DNA from: Globobulimina sp.
Taxonomy: Eukaryota; Foraminifera; Rotaliida
Length of the DNA stretch: 6,226 nucleotides
Assembly (NCBI GenBank): GCA_003354225.1
Contig: PIVH01000337.1
Span: 1 to 6,226, forward strand
Direction of reading: 5' to 3'
Below, in pieces: positions 1 through 5,950 of this stretch. Below the pieces are notes generated by a model. The model ran no database searches, was not told where the DNA came from, and saw only the letters and a list, made by a program, of their open reading frames with translations. A program made the position numbers and the translations under genes. Position 1 is the stretch's first letter. Each line of letters starts with the position of its first letter.

Positions 1-119
1 CCAATCCTTGGTGAAAAATCATTAAAATTGTTGCAAATTCTTGCGATTCTAATTAGTTGTGTATAGAAGACTCTGTATCCCATAGATGTATGTACATTAC
101 TGTTTGCAAATCCATATCT
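1..119. repeat. Terminal direct repeat, left copy (119 bp, identical to 6108-6226)
   Basis: Bases 1-119 are identical to 6108-6226. The copies lie inside the RT thumb coding sequence rather than in an LTR-like region, and the reading frame is preserved across the join (3033 nt divides by 3). This fits a circular or tandemly repeated 6107-bp unit read slightly past one full turn, not a biological terminal repeat. Confidence 0.95.
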
Positions 120-2876
120 CACCACATAAAAATTGAAGTCATCCGTTTTGTTATACACTGCAATTCTATGTTTATCAGGGTTAACACATACCAATATATC
201 AAGGAAACAACTTTCATATTTTGACTTAGCTGTGTTTTCTAGTGGTAAGCAGTTTGGATAAATAAGTTTAGCATGTTCTAGGAAGTTATCACAATTAATT
301 GAAAGAATGTCATCTATATACCTCATTGTATGGCTCATTGATTTGGCTATCGTTTTGTTATTAATGTCTGTAAGAAAGTCATATTCCAGCATACTTAATA
401 CAAGGTCTGCAATTAAAGGACTAGCATTGCCTCCCATAGGTACACCACATATTTGTTTAAATAAGAAACCGGCAAATTTAACGTATGTTTCATCAATAAC
501 ATTGTTGATAAGGCATTTAGTGTCAATGTTGTCTAGCATTGCCATATAACTACCTTTTACTTGGTCAGCATAATATACATTATTGTAAGTAACAATTACA
601 TATTTTTTGTTAGCATGTCCAAATAGCAAATCAACAAGTTTGAACAACTGTTTTTTAATAATTTCATGAGGAAACATTGTGTATAGAGAACTAAAATCAG
701 CGGTACATATGCTTTGCAATTGGTTAGCTTGAACTTTATGTTCTATTTTTCTATGTGCTTCCAGACTACCTTTGATTGACCAGTAACAATTATGTCCTTT
801 CCTTTTGCTAACTATAGCACAGTATTTTTCAAAGTGTTGTTGAAAATGTGCTAAAACTCGATGTAATATTCTTGACATTGGCTTGGTTGATGAGTTACGA
901 GCACCTGCTATAAATCGGAATTTGTATGGATTTTTATGCAATTTGGGTGTTGCGAATATAACAGGAAGCTTTTCGTCATCTGTTTCAAATTTAATAAGTC
1001 CTGTTTGTGCTGTAAGAAGTTTATGTTTATCAATAAGTTTACTTGCATCAATGTCACATGGTTTATAAACATCATTACCTATTACAGTACAGGTTCCGTT
1101 ATTATCCGTTTTAACACCAAGTTCCTTACACATAATTTCTATATAATATTTTTTACAAATAAAAATAAAGTTATTGCTTGCTTTATCTGCTGGTGCAATG
1201 ACAAACTCATTCTGTAAATGCATTAATTCCCTTTGACTATCTTCGAGTGACAAACAAGAAACCATTCTTGTATTTCTAATATTCTTTGACAAAAATTTTA
1301 TTCTATTATCAATGATATTTACATAAAGCCCTTTGTATTCCTCTGTAGCCATAGTAACATCAACATATCTTCGAATTTTTGCAAATGTCTTCTTTATATA
1401 TTCATCAACAACTTCCATAGCCACTTTTCTAACTTCTGTCCAATCAAATGATTTTGGCTCTCGAAACTTAGCTCCCTTACCAAAAAGTTTTCTGAGTTTT
1501 ATATCATTAATGATATTTAGATCACCTGTAATAACATGCCCACATTGACTATAAACGTATTTAGAAGTTGAACAATTACATTGTTTATTTGCAAAATTAT
1601 TTAAATCATTATTTTGCAGCGTTTTTAATGTTTTATTATAATTGAACAATTTACGACTAATAGGTGTTTCATATTTATATGTAATAATGGGTAAATCGGA
1701 TTTTTTATTGTTAATTGAAATTGTTTTTTGCAATCTTCTGTCCTTGAAAATGGTTTCTAGTTTAAGTAATTCAATACCCTTATTTGGATATCTAGCAACA
1801 ACAATAACTCCTTTAGATTTATTGTTGATTTTATTATTATAACCATAATATCCAGCCATAAATGCTTGTGTTGCAAGTTTTGCATCTCCATGCCAATGAT
1901 CCAGGTTACCAGTTTGAATGGTTTGATTAACGAACAGTAAATTCTTTTTTGACATTGATCGTAAGAATATGTAGAGTTTCCGTCTATCAAAAAAGCCATT
2001 TGAGCAATCAATATTATGTTTAGTTTTATTGATGATATCAGGGTCAAGTTTCTTTGCTGTTCGTTTCTTCTTTCTGTTTCTATTTCTTCTTGTAGATGGT
2101 AATGGTTTAGTGAAGTAAGGTTGTGTTGATTTAGATGCAGGGTCAATTCCGCATGACACATCTCCGTAGCTTTTGATTCTATCATTCATACCATAAGGAA
2201 AAGCAGTAATCAATTGTCGAATCCAAAAATCTTCATTATTTTCACATTCCTTTCTATTTTTTATTTTATCTGTAGATATAGGTGTAGATTCTATAATCTG
2301 CACTTGTAGGTCATTAACATTATGTCCACTTTTATTAAAATGCTGTACTAAATAAGTATTTGTTTCATTTTTCTTGATAGAATATACATGTTCAGCAATT
2401 CTCTCTTTAAGTTTTCTAATAGTTTGTCCAACATATTGCAGTTTACATTTTTGGCATGTGATAAGGTAAACAATGTTTTTAGTATTACAATTTAATTGTA
2501 CTTGATCTGTACATGCTATATATTTGCTATTAGTGATAGTGCAATTTATATGTTGTTTTTCTTTGATGTATTTGCAGCAACTGCATCTATTTCCATTGCA
2601 TTTTTCTGTATAGTTATTAGTTGTATTATTATCATATATTTCGGGAATACAATTACATTTATTATTTTGATTAGTTTGTTTGGTGAATATAAAACAAGCT
2701 CCTTCCAAAAATCTTCTTGGATGACTAGAAGATACACTTTGACTAGCACTCAGTCCATCCCACATAGCATGTGCCCCGGCACCACTGTGAAATGAAGGTG
2801 GTGTTACGGAGGGTTCACCCCCAGTGATTTTAGAACCCATCTGGGGAAAAGGGCCGGTCTCTGATTGTACTTCCAT
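1..2876 (-). CDS. Permuted Penelope-like element EN-RT protein, residues 1-958 (continues across the 1/6107 join)
   Basis: This is a retrotransposon enzyme that nicks target DNA with a GIY-YIG endonuclease and copies element RNA at the nick. The start is the ATG at 2876-2874, in good context (AACAATGG), after an in-frame TGA at 2906-2904. The domains in order are: a Ser/Gly/Pro-rich leader (1-65); a Cys-rich stretch (C74, C76, C93, C98, C100, C101); GIY-YIG with VYL at 136-138, C141 and C144, YVG at 148-150, R159, H163, and a likely catalytic E215 before W218; a basic NLS-like run (263-276); a CNC motif at 433-435 with C445 and H447; then RT. The RT motifs are PADKASNN near 562, RFIAGA near 654, catalytic D727 in ADFSSLYT, GVPMGGNASP at 811-820, and YIDD at 853-856. 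Spacing between R654 and D727 leaves room for the insertion-in-fingers domain known in N-terminal-EN PLEs. No in-frame stop was found by codon-by-codon reading. The EN-before-RT order and CxC linker match the Naiad/Chlamys clade. Canonical PLEs carry EN at the C-terminus. Confidence 0.93.
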   Translation of the reverse strand, partial: MEVQSETGPFPQMGSKITGGEPSVTPPSFHSGAGAHAMWDGLSASQSVSSSHPRRFLEGACFIFTKQTNQNNKCNCIPEIYDNNTTNNYTEKCNGNRCSCCKYIKEKQHINCTITNSKYIACTDQVQLNCNTKNIVYLITCQKCKLQYVGQTIRKLKERIAEHVYSIKKNETNTYLVQHFNKSGHNVNDLQVQIIESTPISTDKIKNRKECENNEDFWIRQLITAFPYGMNDRIKSYGDVSCGIDPASKSTQPYFTKPLPSTRRNRNRKKKRTAKKLDPDIINKTKHNIDCSNGFFDRRKLYIFLRSMSKKNLLFVNQTIQTGNLDHWHGDAKLATQAFMAGYYGYNNKINNKSKGVIVVARYPNKGIELLKLETIFKDRRLQKTISINNKKSDLPIITYKYETPISRKLFNYNKTLKTLQNNDLNNFANKQCNCSTSKYVYSQCGHVITGDLNIINDIKLRKLFGKGAKFREPKSFDWTEVRKVAMEVVDEYIKKTFAKIRRYVDVTMATEEYKGLYVNIIDNRIKFLSKNIRNTRMVSCLSLEDSQRELMHLQNEFVIAPADKASNNFIFICKKYYIEIMCKELGVKTDNNGTCTVIGNDVYKPCDIDASKLIDKHKLLTAQTGLIKFETDDEKLPVIFATPKLHKNPYKFRFIAGARNSSTKPMSRILHRVLAHFQQHFEKYCAIVSKRKGHNCYWSIKGSLEAHRKIEHKVQANQLQSICTADFSSLYTMFPHEIIKKQLFKLVDLLFGHANKKYVIVTYNNVYYADQVKGSYMAMLDNIDTKCLINNVIDETYVKFAGFLFKQICGVPMGGNASPLIADLVLSMLEYDFLTDINNKTIAKSMSHTMRYIDDILSINCDNFLEHAKLIYPNCLPLENTAKSKYESCFLDILVCVNPDKHRIAVYNKTDDFNFYVVRYGFANSNVHTSMGYRVFYTQLIRIARICNNFNDFSPRI

Positions 2877-3150
2877 TGTTTGATTAATGGTGGAATAAAA
2901 TTGTCAAGATGAATGAAACCAGGTATTGGACAAGAGTCAATAGGTCAAAACAAAATATTTGACTTAAGTATATTTAAAGAAAAGATGAATTAGACAAATT
3001 ATCTGACTAGATGTCAGTAATAAATTACTGACTCAGAGTATTATTCTATTTACAACGGAAGGAGAAATACTATAGACATTGATATGTAAATTTGTATGGA
3101 ACTTATAACTATATGTGAGTTTATTTGGAAATAGATGTAGTTTATTAGAT
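2877..3150 (-). other. Leader between hairpin array 1 and the EN-RT gene
   Basis: There is no gene here. Reading the minus strand, it holds two AATAAA-like signals (3146-3141 and 3125-3120) that could end an upstream ORF1 transcript. It also has a TATAAG at 3107-3102 that could serve as a TATA box for EN-RT, and the palindromes at 3003-3032. An in-frame TGA at 2906-2904 sets the upstream limit of the EN-RT ORF. These short motifs are weak evidence in AT-rich DNA. Confidence 0.35.
3003..3032. repeat. Overlapping palindromes related to the hairpin arrays
   Basis: CTGAC-TAGAT-GTCAG (3003-3017) is a hairpin of the same stem type as array 2. It overlaps a perfect 9-bp inverted repeat, GTCAGTAAT-AA-ATTACTGAC (3013-3032). 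The two are mutually exclusive folds that share GTCAG. They lie in the leader about 130 nt upstream of the EN-RT start codon. Confidence 0.7.
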
Positions 3151-3461
3151 GATAAGACCACTGCCATAAGACACTGTAATAAGACAATAAATAAGAACAC
3201 TGTCGACAGACAGTAATAAGACCACTGTCGAAAGACAGTAAACAAGACCACTGTCGAAAGACAGTAAATAATACCACTGTCGAAAGACAGTAATAAGACC
3301 ACTGTCGAAAGACAGTAAATAAGACCACTGTCGAAAGACAGTAAATAAGACCACTGTCAGAAGACAGTAAATAAGACCAAATGATAATGATGCTAATATC
3401 ATATGCGAAACATTAGACCACTGTAAAAGACAGTAATAAGACACTGTCCAAAAGACAGTAA
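3151..3461. repeat. Hairpin minisatellite array 1 (about 26-bp period, at least 9 hairpins)
   Basis: Tandem units resemble AATAAGACCACTGTC-GAAA-GACAGTA with a period of 25-26 bp. Clear hairpins start at 3199, 3224, 3250, 3276, 3301, 3327, 3353, 3420 and 3443, plus a decayed copy near 3160. The ACTGT(C)/(G)ACAGT stem is kept while the loop varies: GACA, GAAA (five times), AGAA, AAAAG, CAAAA. A non-repeat insert lies at about 3378-3412. The array is about 275 bp upstream of the EN-RT start. Open frames crossing it on the minus strand encode only the repeat and are not genes. Confidence 0.9.
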
Positions 3462-3752
3462 AACTAATATTTGAATAAGAATGCCAATAAAAGTATCTGG
3501 AATCTTGAATGCAAATCAAAATAAAATTTCGAAGAATTTGTTTTGTCGAAAAAAATTGAAAATACGACGAAAATTAGCCGATTACGATTTAGTTACAGTA
3601 CCCTATGCTTAACCATTGGCCCTGATATTTGTGATAAGCAGGGGTCTTGAAACGAAAATATTGGCGAAAAATTTAAATTTTTTCATCAATATTTCAACAA
3701 TACGTATCAAAACCTAATTTTTATCACAAAATCACATTTATGCTAGGCCAAG
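3462..3752. other. Spacer between the ORF1-like gene and hairpin array 1, with hairpins
   Basis: No coding sequence is seen. It contains a hairpin CCCTG...CAGGG with an inner TAT/ATA (3620-3643), and an imperfect palindrome of about 42 bp centred on AAATTTAAATTT (3654-3695). There is also a weak stem TTTTGTCG/CGAC-G-AAAA (3541-3573). In the minus direction it would be the 3' untranslated part of the ORF1-like transcript. I see no AATAAA before the array. Confidence 0.55.
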
Positions 3753-4358
3753 TTATGGTTTTTCATATTCGGAGGGGTTAGAGGGAAATTCTTTATAATG
3801 CTTAGCTGCAAGATCTCCTATAGCCATCTTGTTGTAACCAACGAATTTTGCTTTAATGCCAGCATTTTTATATGCTTCGACTACAACATTTCTCTTTTTC
3901 TTCTCTTGTTGTTCCATGTATGGTAAATCATTTTGAACTGATACATTTTTGAATTTTTGGCCTAACCCTGAGCATGGAGCCCATTGCTGTAAAGTTTTCT
4001 TAAGTGACATAATGTAACCACGATCAGAACGACGAGTAAAGGCAACTATAAATCCAACTGGAAGCTCATGAATAACATCAATGTGCTGGAAGATTTTCTC
4101 AACGATTTCTGGATTCATACGAAGACCATCTATACAGAGGAATCGAAAGACAGATTCATAATCATTTGTGGTAATCTTCTCTTCTTTGAAAAGATAATCT
4201 TTGTCGAGACCGAAGATACGGATATTATGACCTCGTGTGACTTTTTCCAAACCATGTATCAATTGATCATGTTTATCCTGAACTTCATGGACCTCCTTAA
4301 CCTCAGTTTTAACACGTTTGATTTCCTGTTCCAACAATTGTATGCGTTTAGTGTTCAT
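3753..4358 (-). CDS. L1-ORF1p-like protein: coiled coil plus RRM-like RNA-binding domain (possible second exon)
   Basis: This 201-residue protein resembles the nucleic-acid-binding chaperone (ORF1p/Transposase_22 type) of LINE retrotransposons. I read this from its architecture, not from a database match. Residues 6-40 form a coiled coil with hydrophobic a/d positions at 6, 9, 13, 16, 20, 23, then 34 and 37. NIRIFGL at 45-51 looks like the first RRM strand, and GFIVAF at 102-107 like a later strand. A basic segment (153-156) after NDLPY (143-147) resembles the ORF1p C-terminal domain. The start is the ATG at 4358, preceded by GCC. The frame stays open upstream to an ATG at 4454, but those 32 residues are low-complexity and look untranslated. 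Two codons upstream is a splice-acceptor-like CAG/G, so this may be exon 2 of a 219-residue protein starting at 5556. The stop is TAA at 3755-3753. It lies on the same strand as EN-RT and upstream of it. An unrelated neighbouring element remains possible. Confidence 0.72.
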   Translation of the reverse strand: MNTKRIQLLEQEIKRVKTEVKEVHEVQDKHDQLIHGLEKVTRGHNIRIFGLDKDYLFKEEKITTNDYESVFRFLCIDGLRMNPEIVEKIFQHIDVIHELPVGFIVAFTRRSDRGYIMSLKKTLQQWAPCSGLGQKFKNVSVQNDLPYMEQQEKKKRNVVVEAYKNAGIKAKFVGYNKMAIGDLAAKHYKEFPSNPSEYEKP

Positions 4359-4926
4359 GGCAACCTGTAAGATTTGTAAATGGTTTTTATTATAGTTATG
4401 GTGTAAAAGCAAGTGTATAAGATAATTTTTAGTTGCAACAATGTATAAAAACAATAAATCTGGTATGACATGTGACTGATTGTTTGTTATATAACATTTT
4501 AAATGTATAAAATAAGAATTTTAGGATTGTGCAGTAAATGTGAGTAAAAGTATAACTAAAATGGTATTTTATATATATGGAATTTAAACTTGTATTATAT
4601 AATTGCTAATTATGTTAGGGACTATATGTGAATTAATGTAGTTTGTACAATATATTATAGTGTGTGGGAAATGGCTTGAATGGTATAGTGAAAGTAACAA
4701 ATTATAGTTAATGAATATTGTTATAAAAAATTTTAACAAAATTTTTATATTATTTTTGGCGTAAAATGTATGAATTATAATTATTTAACATAAAATTTAA
4801 ACTTATAAAGTATATAAAGTTAAAAAGAGGATTTTACTTTTGATAGGTGAAATAGTAACTAATATATGTATTTTAATTTTATATGATGAGTAAAATATGT
4901 TTGTATAGTGTATATTAAAGTTAAAA

Positions 4927-4974
4927 AATAGTACAGACCATCCACCCCTATTGGGGTCGATGTTCTGTACTATT
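4927..4974. repeat. Long hairpin: 22-bp arms with two mismatches, TATT loop
   Basis: The arms 4927-4948 and 4953-4974 pair at 20 of 22 positions. The outer part is AATAGTACAGA with TCTGTACTATT and the inner tip is ACCCC with GGGGT. The tip is GC-rich inside a strongly AT-rich region. It folds on either strand and has no coding potential. It could be a structured RNA element, a recombination or replication structure, or a remnant of a small palindromic element. Confidence 0.8.
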
Positions 4975-5134
4975 CAGAAAAAACCCTTTTCGTTGTTATA
5001 GTTATGACTTATATACAATTTTTAAACGAAATATAGTAACACTAAATGGCTGCTTGACAGTCTAAAATTAGAACTGATAGATAGTATATGACACTAGGAA
5101 ACAACTGGATTATGATATTGTTTAACAGCGAAAA

Positions 5135-5187
5135 GCTAGCTAGTTACCTTGGAGCGGGCAAGCCTCTCCTCACAAGGGCCAGCTAGT
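5135..5187. ncRNA. Multi-stem foldable element
   Basis: Three nested stems can form: CTAGCT/AGCTAG (5136-5141 with 5181-5186), CCTTG/CAAGG (5147-5151 with 5173-5177), and GAG-c-GGG / CCT-CTC closing a CAAG loop (5152-5158 with 5163-5168). It is much more GC-rich than its surroundings. I recognise no known RNA family in it, and it is not a tRNA cloverleaf. Confidence 0.4.
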
Positions 5188-5298
5188 GATAGTAATAAAA
5201 TTATATTAAGTGAAAACCAAATAAAAAGGCTATATTTTAAAAAATTATGGAAATCCGTCCCAGTACAACTACCTAAGGCAATTTTACTCCTATCTGAA

Positions 5299-5390
5299 TC
5301 AGGTTTCGGTCCATTAGTTATCTAGACCTGATACAGTGCACTGGACAGGGGGACCTCGTCAGTAGACAACCTGCCAGGCTTCTTACCTAA
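5299..5390 (-). ncRNA. Hammerhead-like ribozyme core (non-canonical)
   Basis: On the minus strand, CTGACGA (5362-5356) is followed directly by stem II GGTCC (5355-5351). The matching GGACC (5312-5308) runs directly into GAAA (5307-5304). These are the two conserved strands of the hammerhead core with a 5-bp stem II abutting them. Stem III can form between TTAGGT (5390-5385) and ACCTGA (5304-5299) with one G-U pair, placing a GUA cleavage triplet at 5386-5384. Weak points: stem I is only AGA/TCT (5383-5381 with 5366-5364) with an extra A before the core, and the 38-nt stem II loop is long. A competing 7-bp hairpin, ATCAGGT/ACCTGAT (5298-5304 with 5326-5332), would sequester the stem III strand. 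Hammerheads are typical of canonical PLEs, whereas Naiad-type PLEs are described as lacking canonical ones. Confidence 0.45.
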
Positions 5391-5508
5391 GTACTCAAAG
5401 GAATAAAAAATGACTAAGTAAATGCAGTAAAATCTACTCTCAAAAATTAGGGCAAAAAACATTATTTAAAAAATTATAAATTTACTTAACCTCAATTTGT
5501 GTTGTTAC

Positions 5509-5556
5509 CTCTTCATCTTCTTGAGTCTCCTCTCTAGGACGCTTGGAATGGGGCAT
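5509..5556 (-). CDS. Candidate first coding exon of the ORF1p-like gene (16 codons)
   Basis: From the ATG at 5556 the frame reads MPHSKRPREETQEDEE, a basic then acidic N-terminus with a possible nuclear signal (KRPR). It then meets GAG/GTAACA at 5508, a plausible splice donor. Joining phase 0 to the acceptor at 4365/4364 continues in frame as VAMNTKRIQ into the coiled coil, giving a 219-residue protein. Unspliced, the frame stops at 5484-5482 after 24 codons. Support is the in-frame join, the charged composition and a TATA-like box about 105 nt upstream. No transcript evidence is available. Confidence 0.42.
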
Positions 5557-5638
5557 TATACAATGTTTTAAGAGACCAAAGAAATCAGTGAAATCAGAGA
5601 AAATAAAAATAAAATAAAAATTTTACGTTTCTCAGCCC

Positions 5639-5664
5639 GAGTGCCTCAGCACTCTGACTTATAT
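5639..5664 (-). promoter_or_regulatory. TATA-like box with adjacent 6-bp hairpin, possible ORF1 promoter
   Basis: On the minus strand ATATAAG (5664-5658) is followed by the perfect hairpin GAGTGC-TGAG-GCACTC (5654-5639). A start site about 25-30 nt downstream of the box would give a leader of roughly 75 nt before the ATG at 5556. The leader also holds a short direct repeat, CTGATTTC twice (about 5600-5584). The call rests on position and motif only. Confidence 0.3.
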
Positions 5665-5735
5665 TTTTTGATCTGAAAACAATTGAAATTCTAGTACTTG
5701 TTATCCATATATTTTAAACAGGTTATTTGTATAAA

Positions 5736-5803
5736 ACCACTGACAGAAGTCAGCAATAAGACCACTGACATAAGTCAGTAATAAAACCACTGGCAGAGCC
5801 AGA
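5736..5803. repeat. Hairpin minisatellite array 2 (25-bp period, 3 hairpins)
   Basis: Three units share the ACCACTG framework of array 1 but use different stems: CTGAC-AGAA-GTCAG (5740-5753), CTGAC-ATAA-GTCAG (5765-5778) and CTGGC-AGA-GCCAG (5790-5802). Both strands of each stem change together, so pairing is kept. The array lies about 150 bp beyond the EN-RT stop, and the two arrays bracket the EN-RT gene. Confidence 0.85.
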
Positions 5804-5905
5804 AATAGATGTATACTATGTAAAGTTTCTGAGTTAAAGTTTTTTTATTATGTTTTCAGGTCAAATTAGTTTGATTTGATACTGAGACTTTTTACTCTTA
5901 GCCTA

Positions 5906-5911
5906 TTTATT
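5906..5911 (-). terminator. Polyadenylation signal AATAAA after the EN-RT gene
   Basis: On the minus strand GTGCAATAAATAGG puts an AATAAA 40 nt beyond the TAG stop of the EN-RT ORF, a usual position for eukaryotic 3' end formation. The motif is short and the region AT-rich, so the support is positional. Confidence 0.45.
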
Positions 5912-5950
5912 GCACTTTATATTTGACGCTAGGATATTGACCGCGCCTTG

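Larger units (their letters stand above)
4365..5508 (-). other. Candidate intron / 1.14-kb non-coding region with several folded elements
   Basis: There is no credible gene in this stretch. On the minus strand it begins GTAACA and ends TTACAG/G, with an AT-rich tract before the acceptor, as an intron would. The 4365-4926 part is very AT-rich and I see nothing further in it. The 4927-5400 part carries three separate foldable elements: a long hairpin, a multi-stem element and a hammerhead-like core, all listed individually. Introns are known in some Penelope and Athena elements, so an intron here would have precedent. It could equally be the intergenic or regulatory part of the repeat unit. Confidence 0.4.
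5557..5950 (-). other. 3' flank of EN-RT and upstream region of the ORF1-like gene
   Basis: No further gene is seen here. It holds the AATAAA signal, hairpin array 2 and the TATA-like box with its hairpin, in that order on the minus strand. In a circular or tandem unit it is both the tail of the EN-RT unit and the promoter region of the next ORF1-like gene. That is the arrangement expected if downstream copies are driven from PLE pseudo-LTR sequences. Confidence 0.4.

Noticed and set aside
307-1842. Several plus-strand open frames of 60-93 codons (307-549, 883-1068, 936-1217, 1333-1548, 1642-1842)
   Set aside because: They lie antisense to the continuous EN-RT frame, have no domain-like features, and read as hydrophobic or low-complexity shadows.
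1757-2185. Minus-strand open frame of 142 codons
   Set aside because: It is out of frame with EN-RT inside that gene. The EN-RT frame has recognisable motifs and this one does not.
1-2876. Selenoprotein, alternative genetic code or pseudogene
   Set aside because: The frame contains no TGA, TAA or TAG from 2876 through the join to 5951, so no recoding or repair is needed.
3151-3461. CRISPR array
   Set aside because: Units are contiguous with a period of about 26 bp, have no unique spacers, and sit next to a eukaryotic retroelement with no cas genes.
3033-3519. Overlapping minus-strand frames of 89-124 codons
   Set aside because: They translate the hairpin minisatellite into repetitive Phe/Ser/Tyr/Leu-rich peptides, an effect of a repeat with few stops.
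4927-4974. Replication-origin hairpin of a circular Rep-encoding virus
   Set aside because: The loop is TATT without the conserved nonanucleotide, and no Rep gene is present.
5074-5125. Second hammerhead on the plus strand (CTGATAGA, TAGT/ACTA, GGAAACAA)
   Set aside because: The core needs an inserted A in CTGANGA and an extra G before GAAA, and stem I does not form beyond one pair.
5130-5400. tRNA gene
   Set aside because: There is no acceptor/anticodon/T-arm geometry. The stems present are nested or hammerhead-like, not a cloverleaf.
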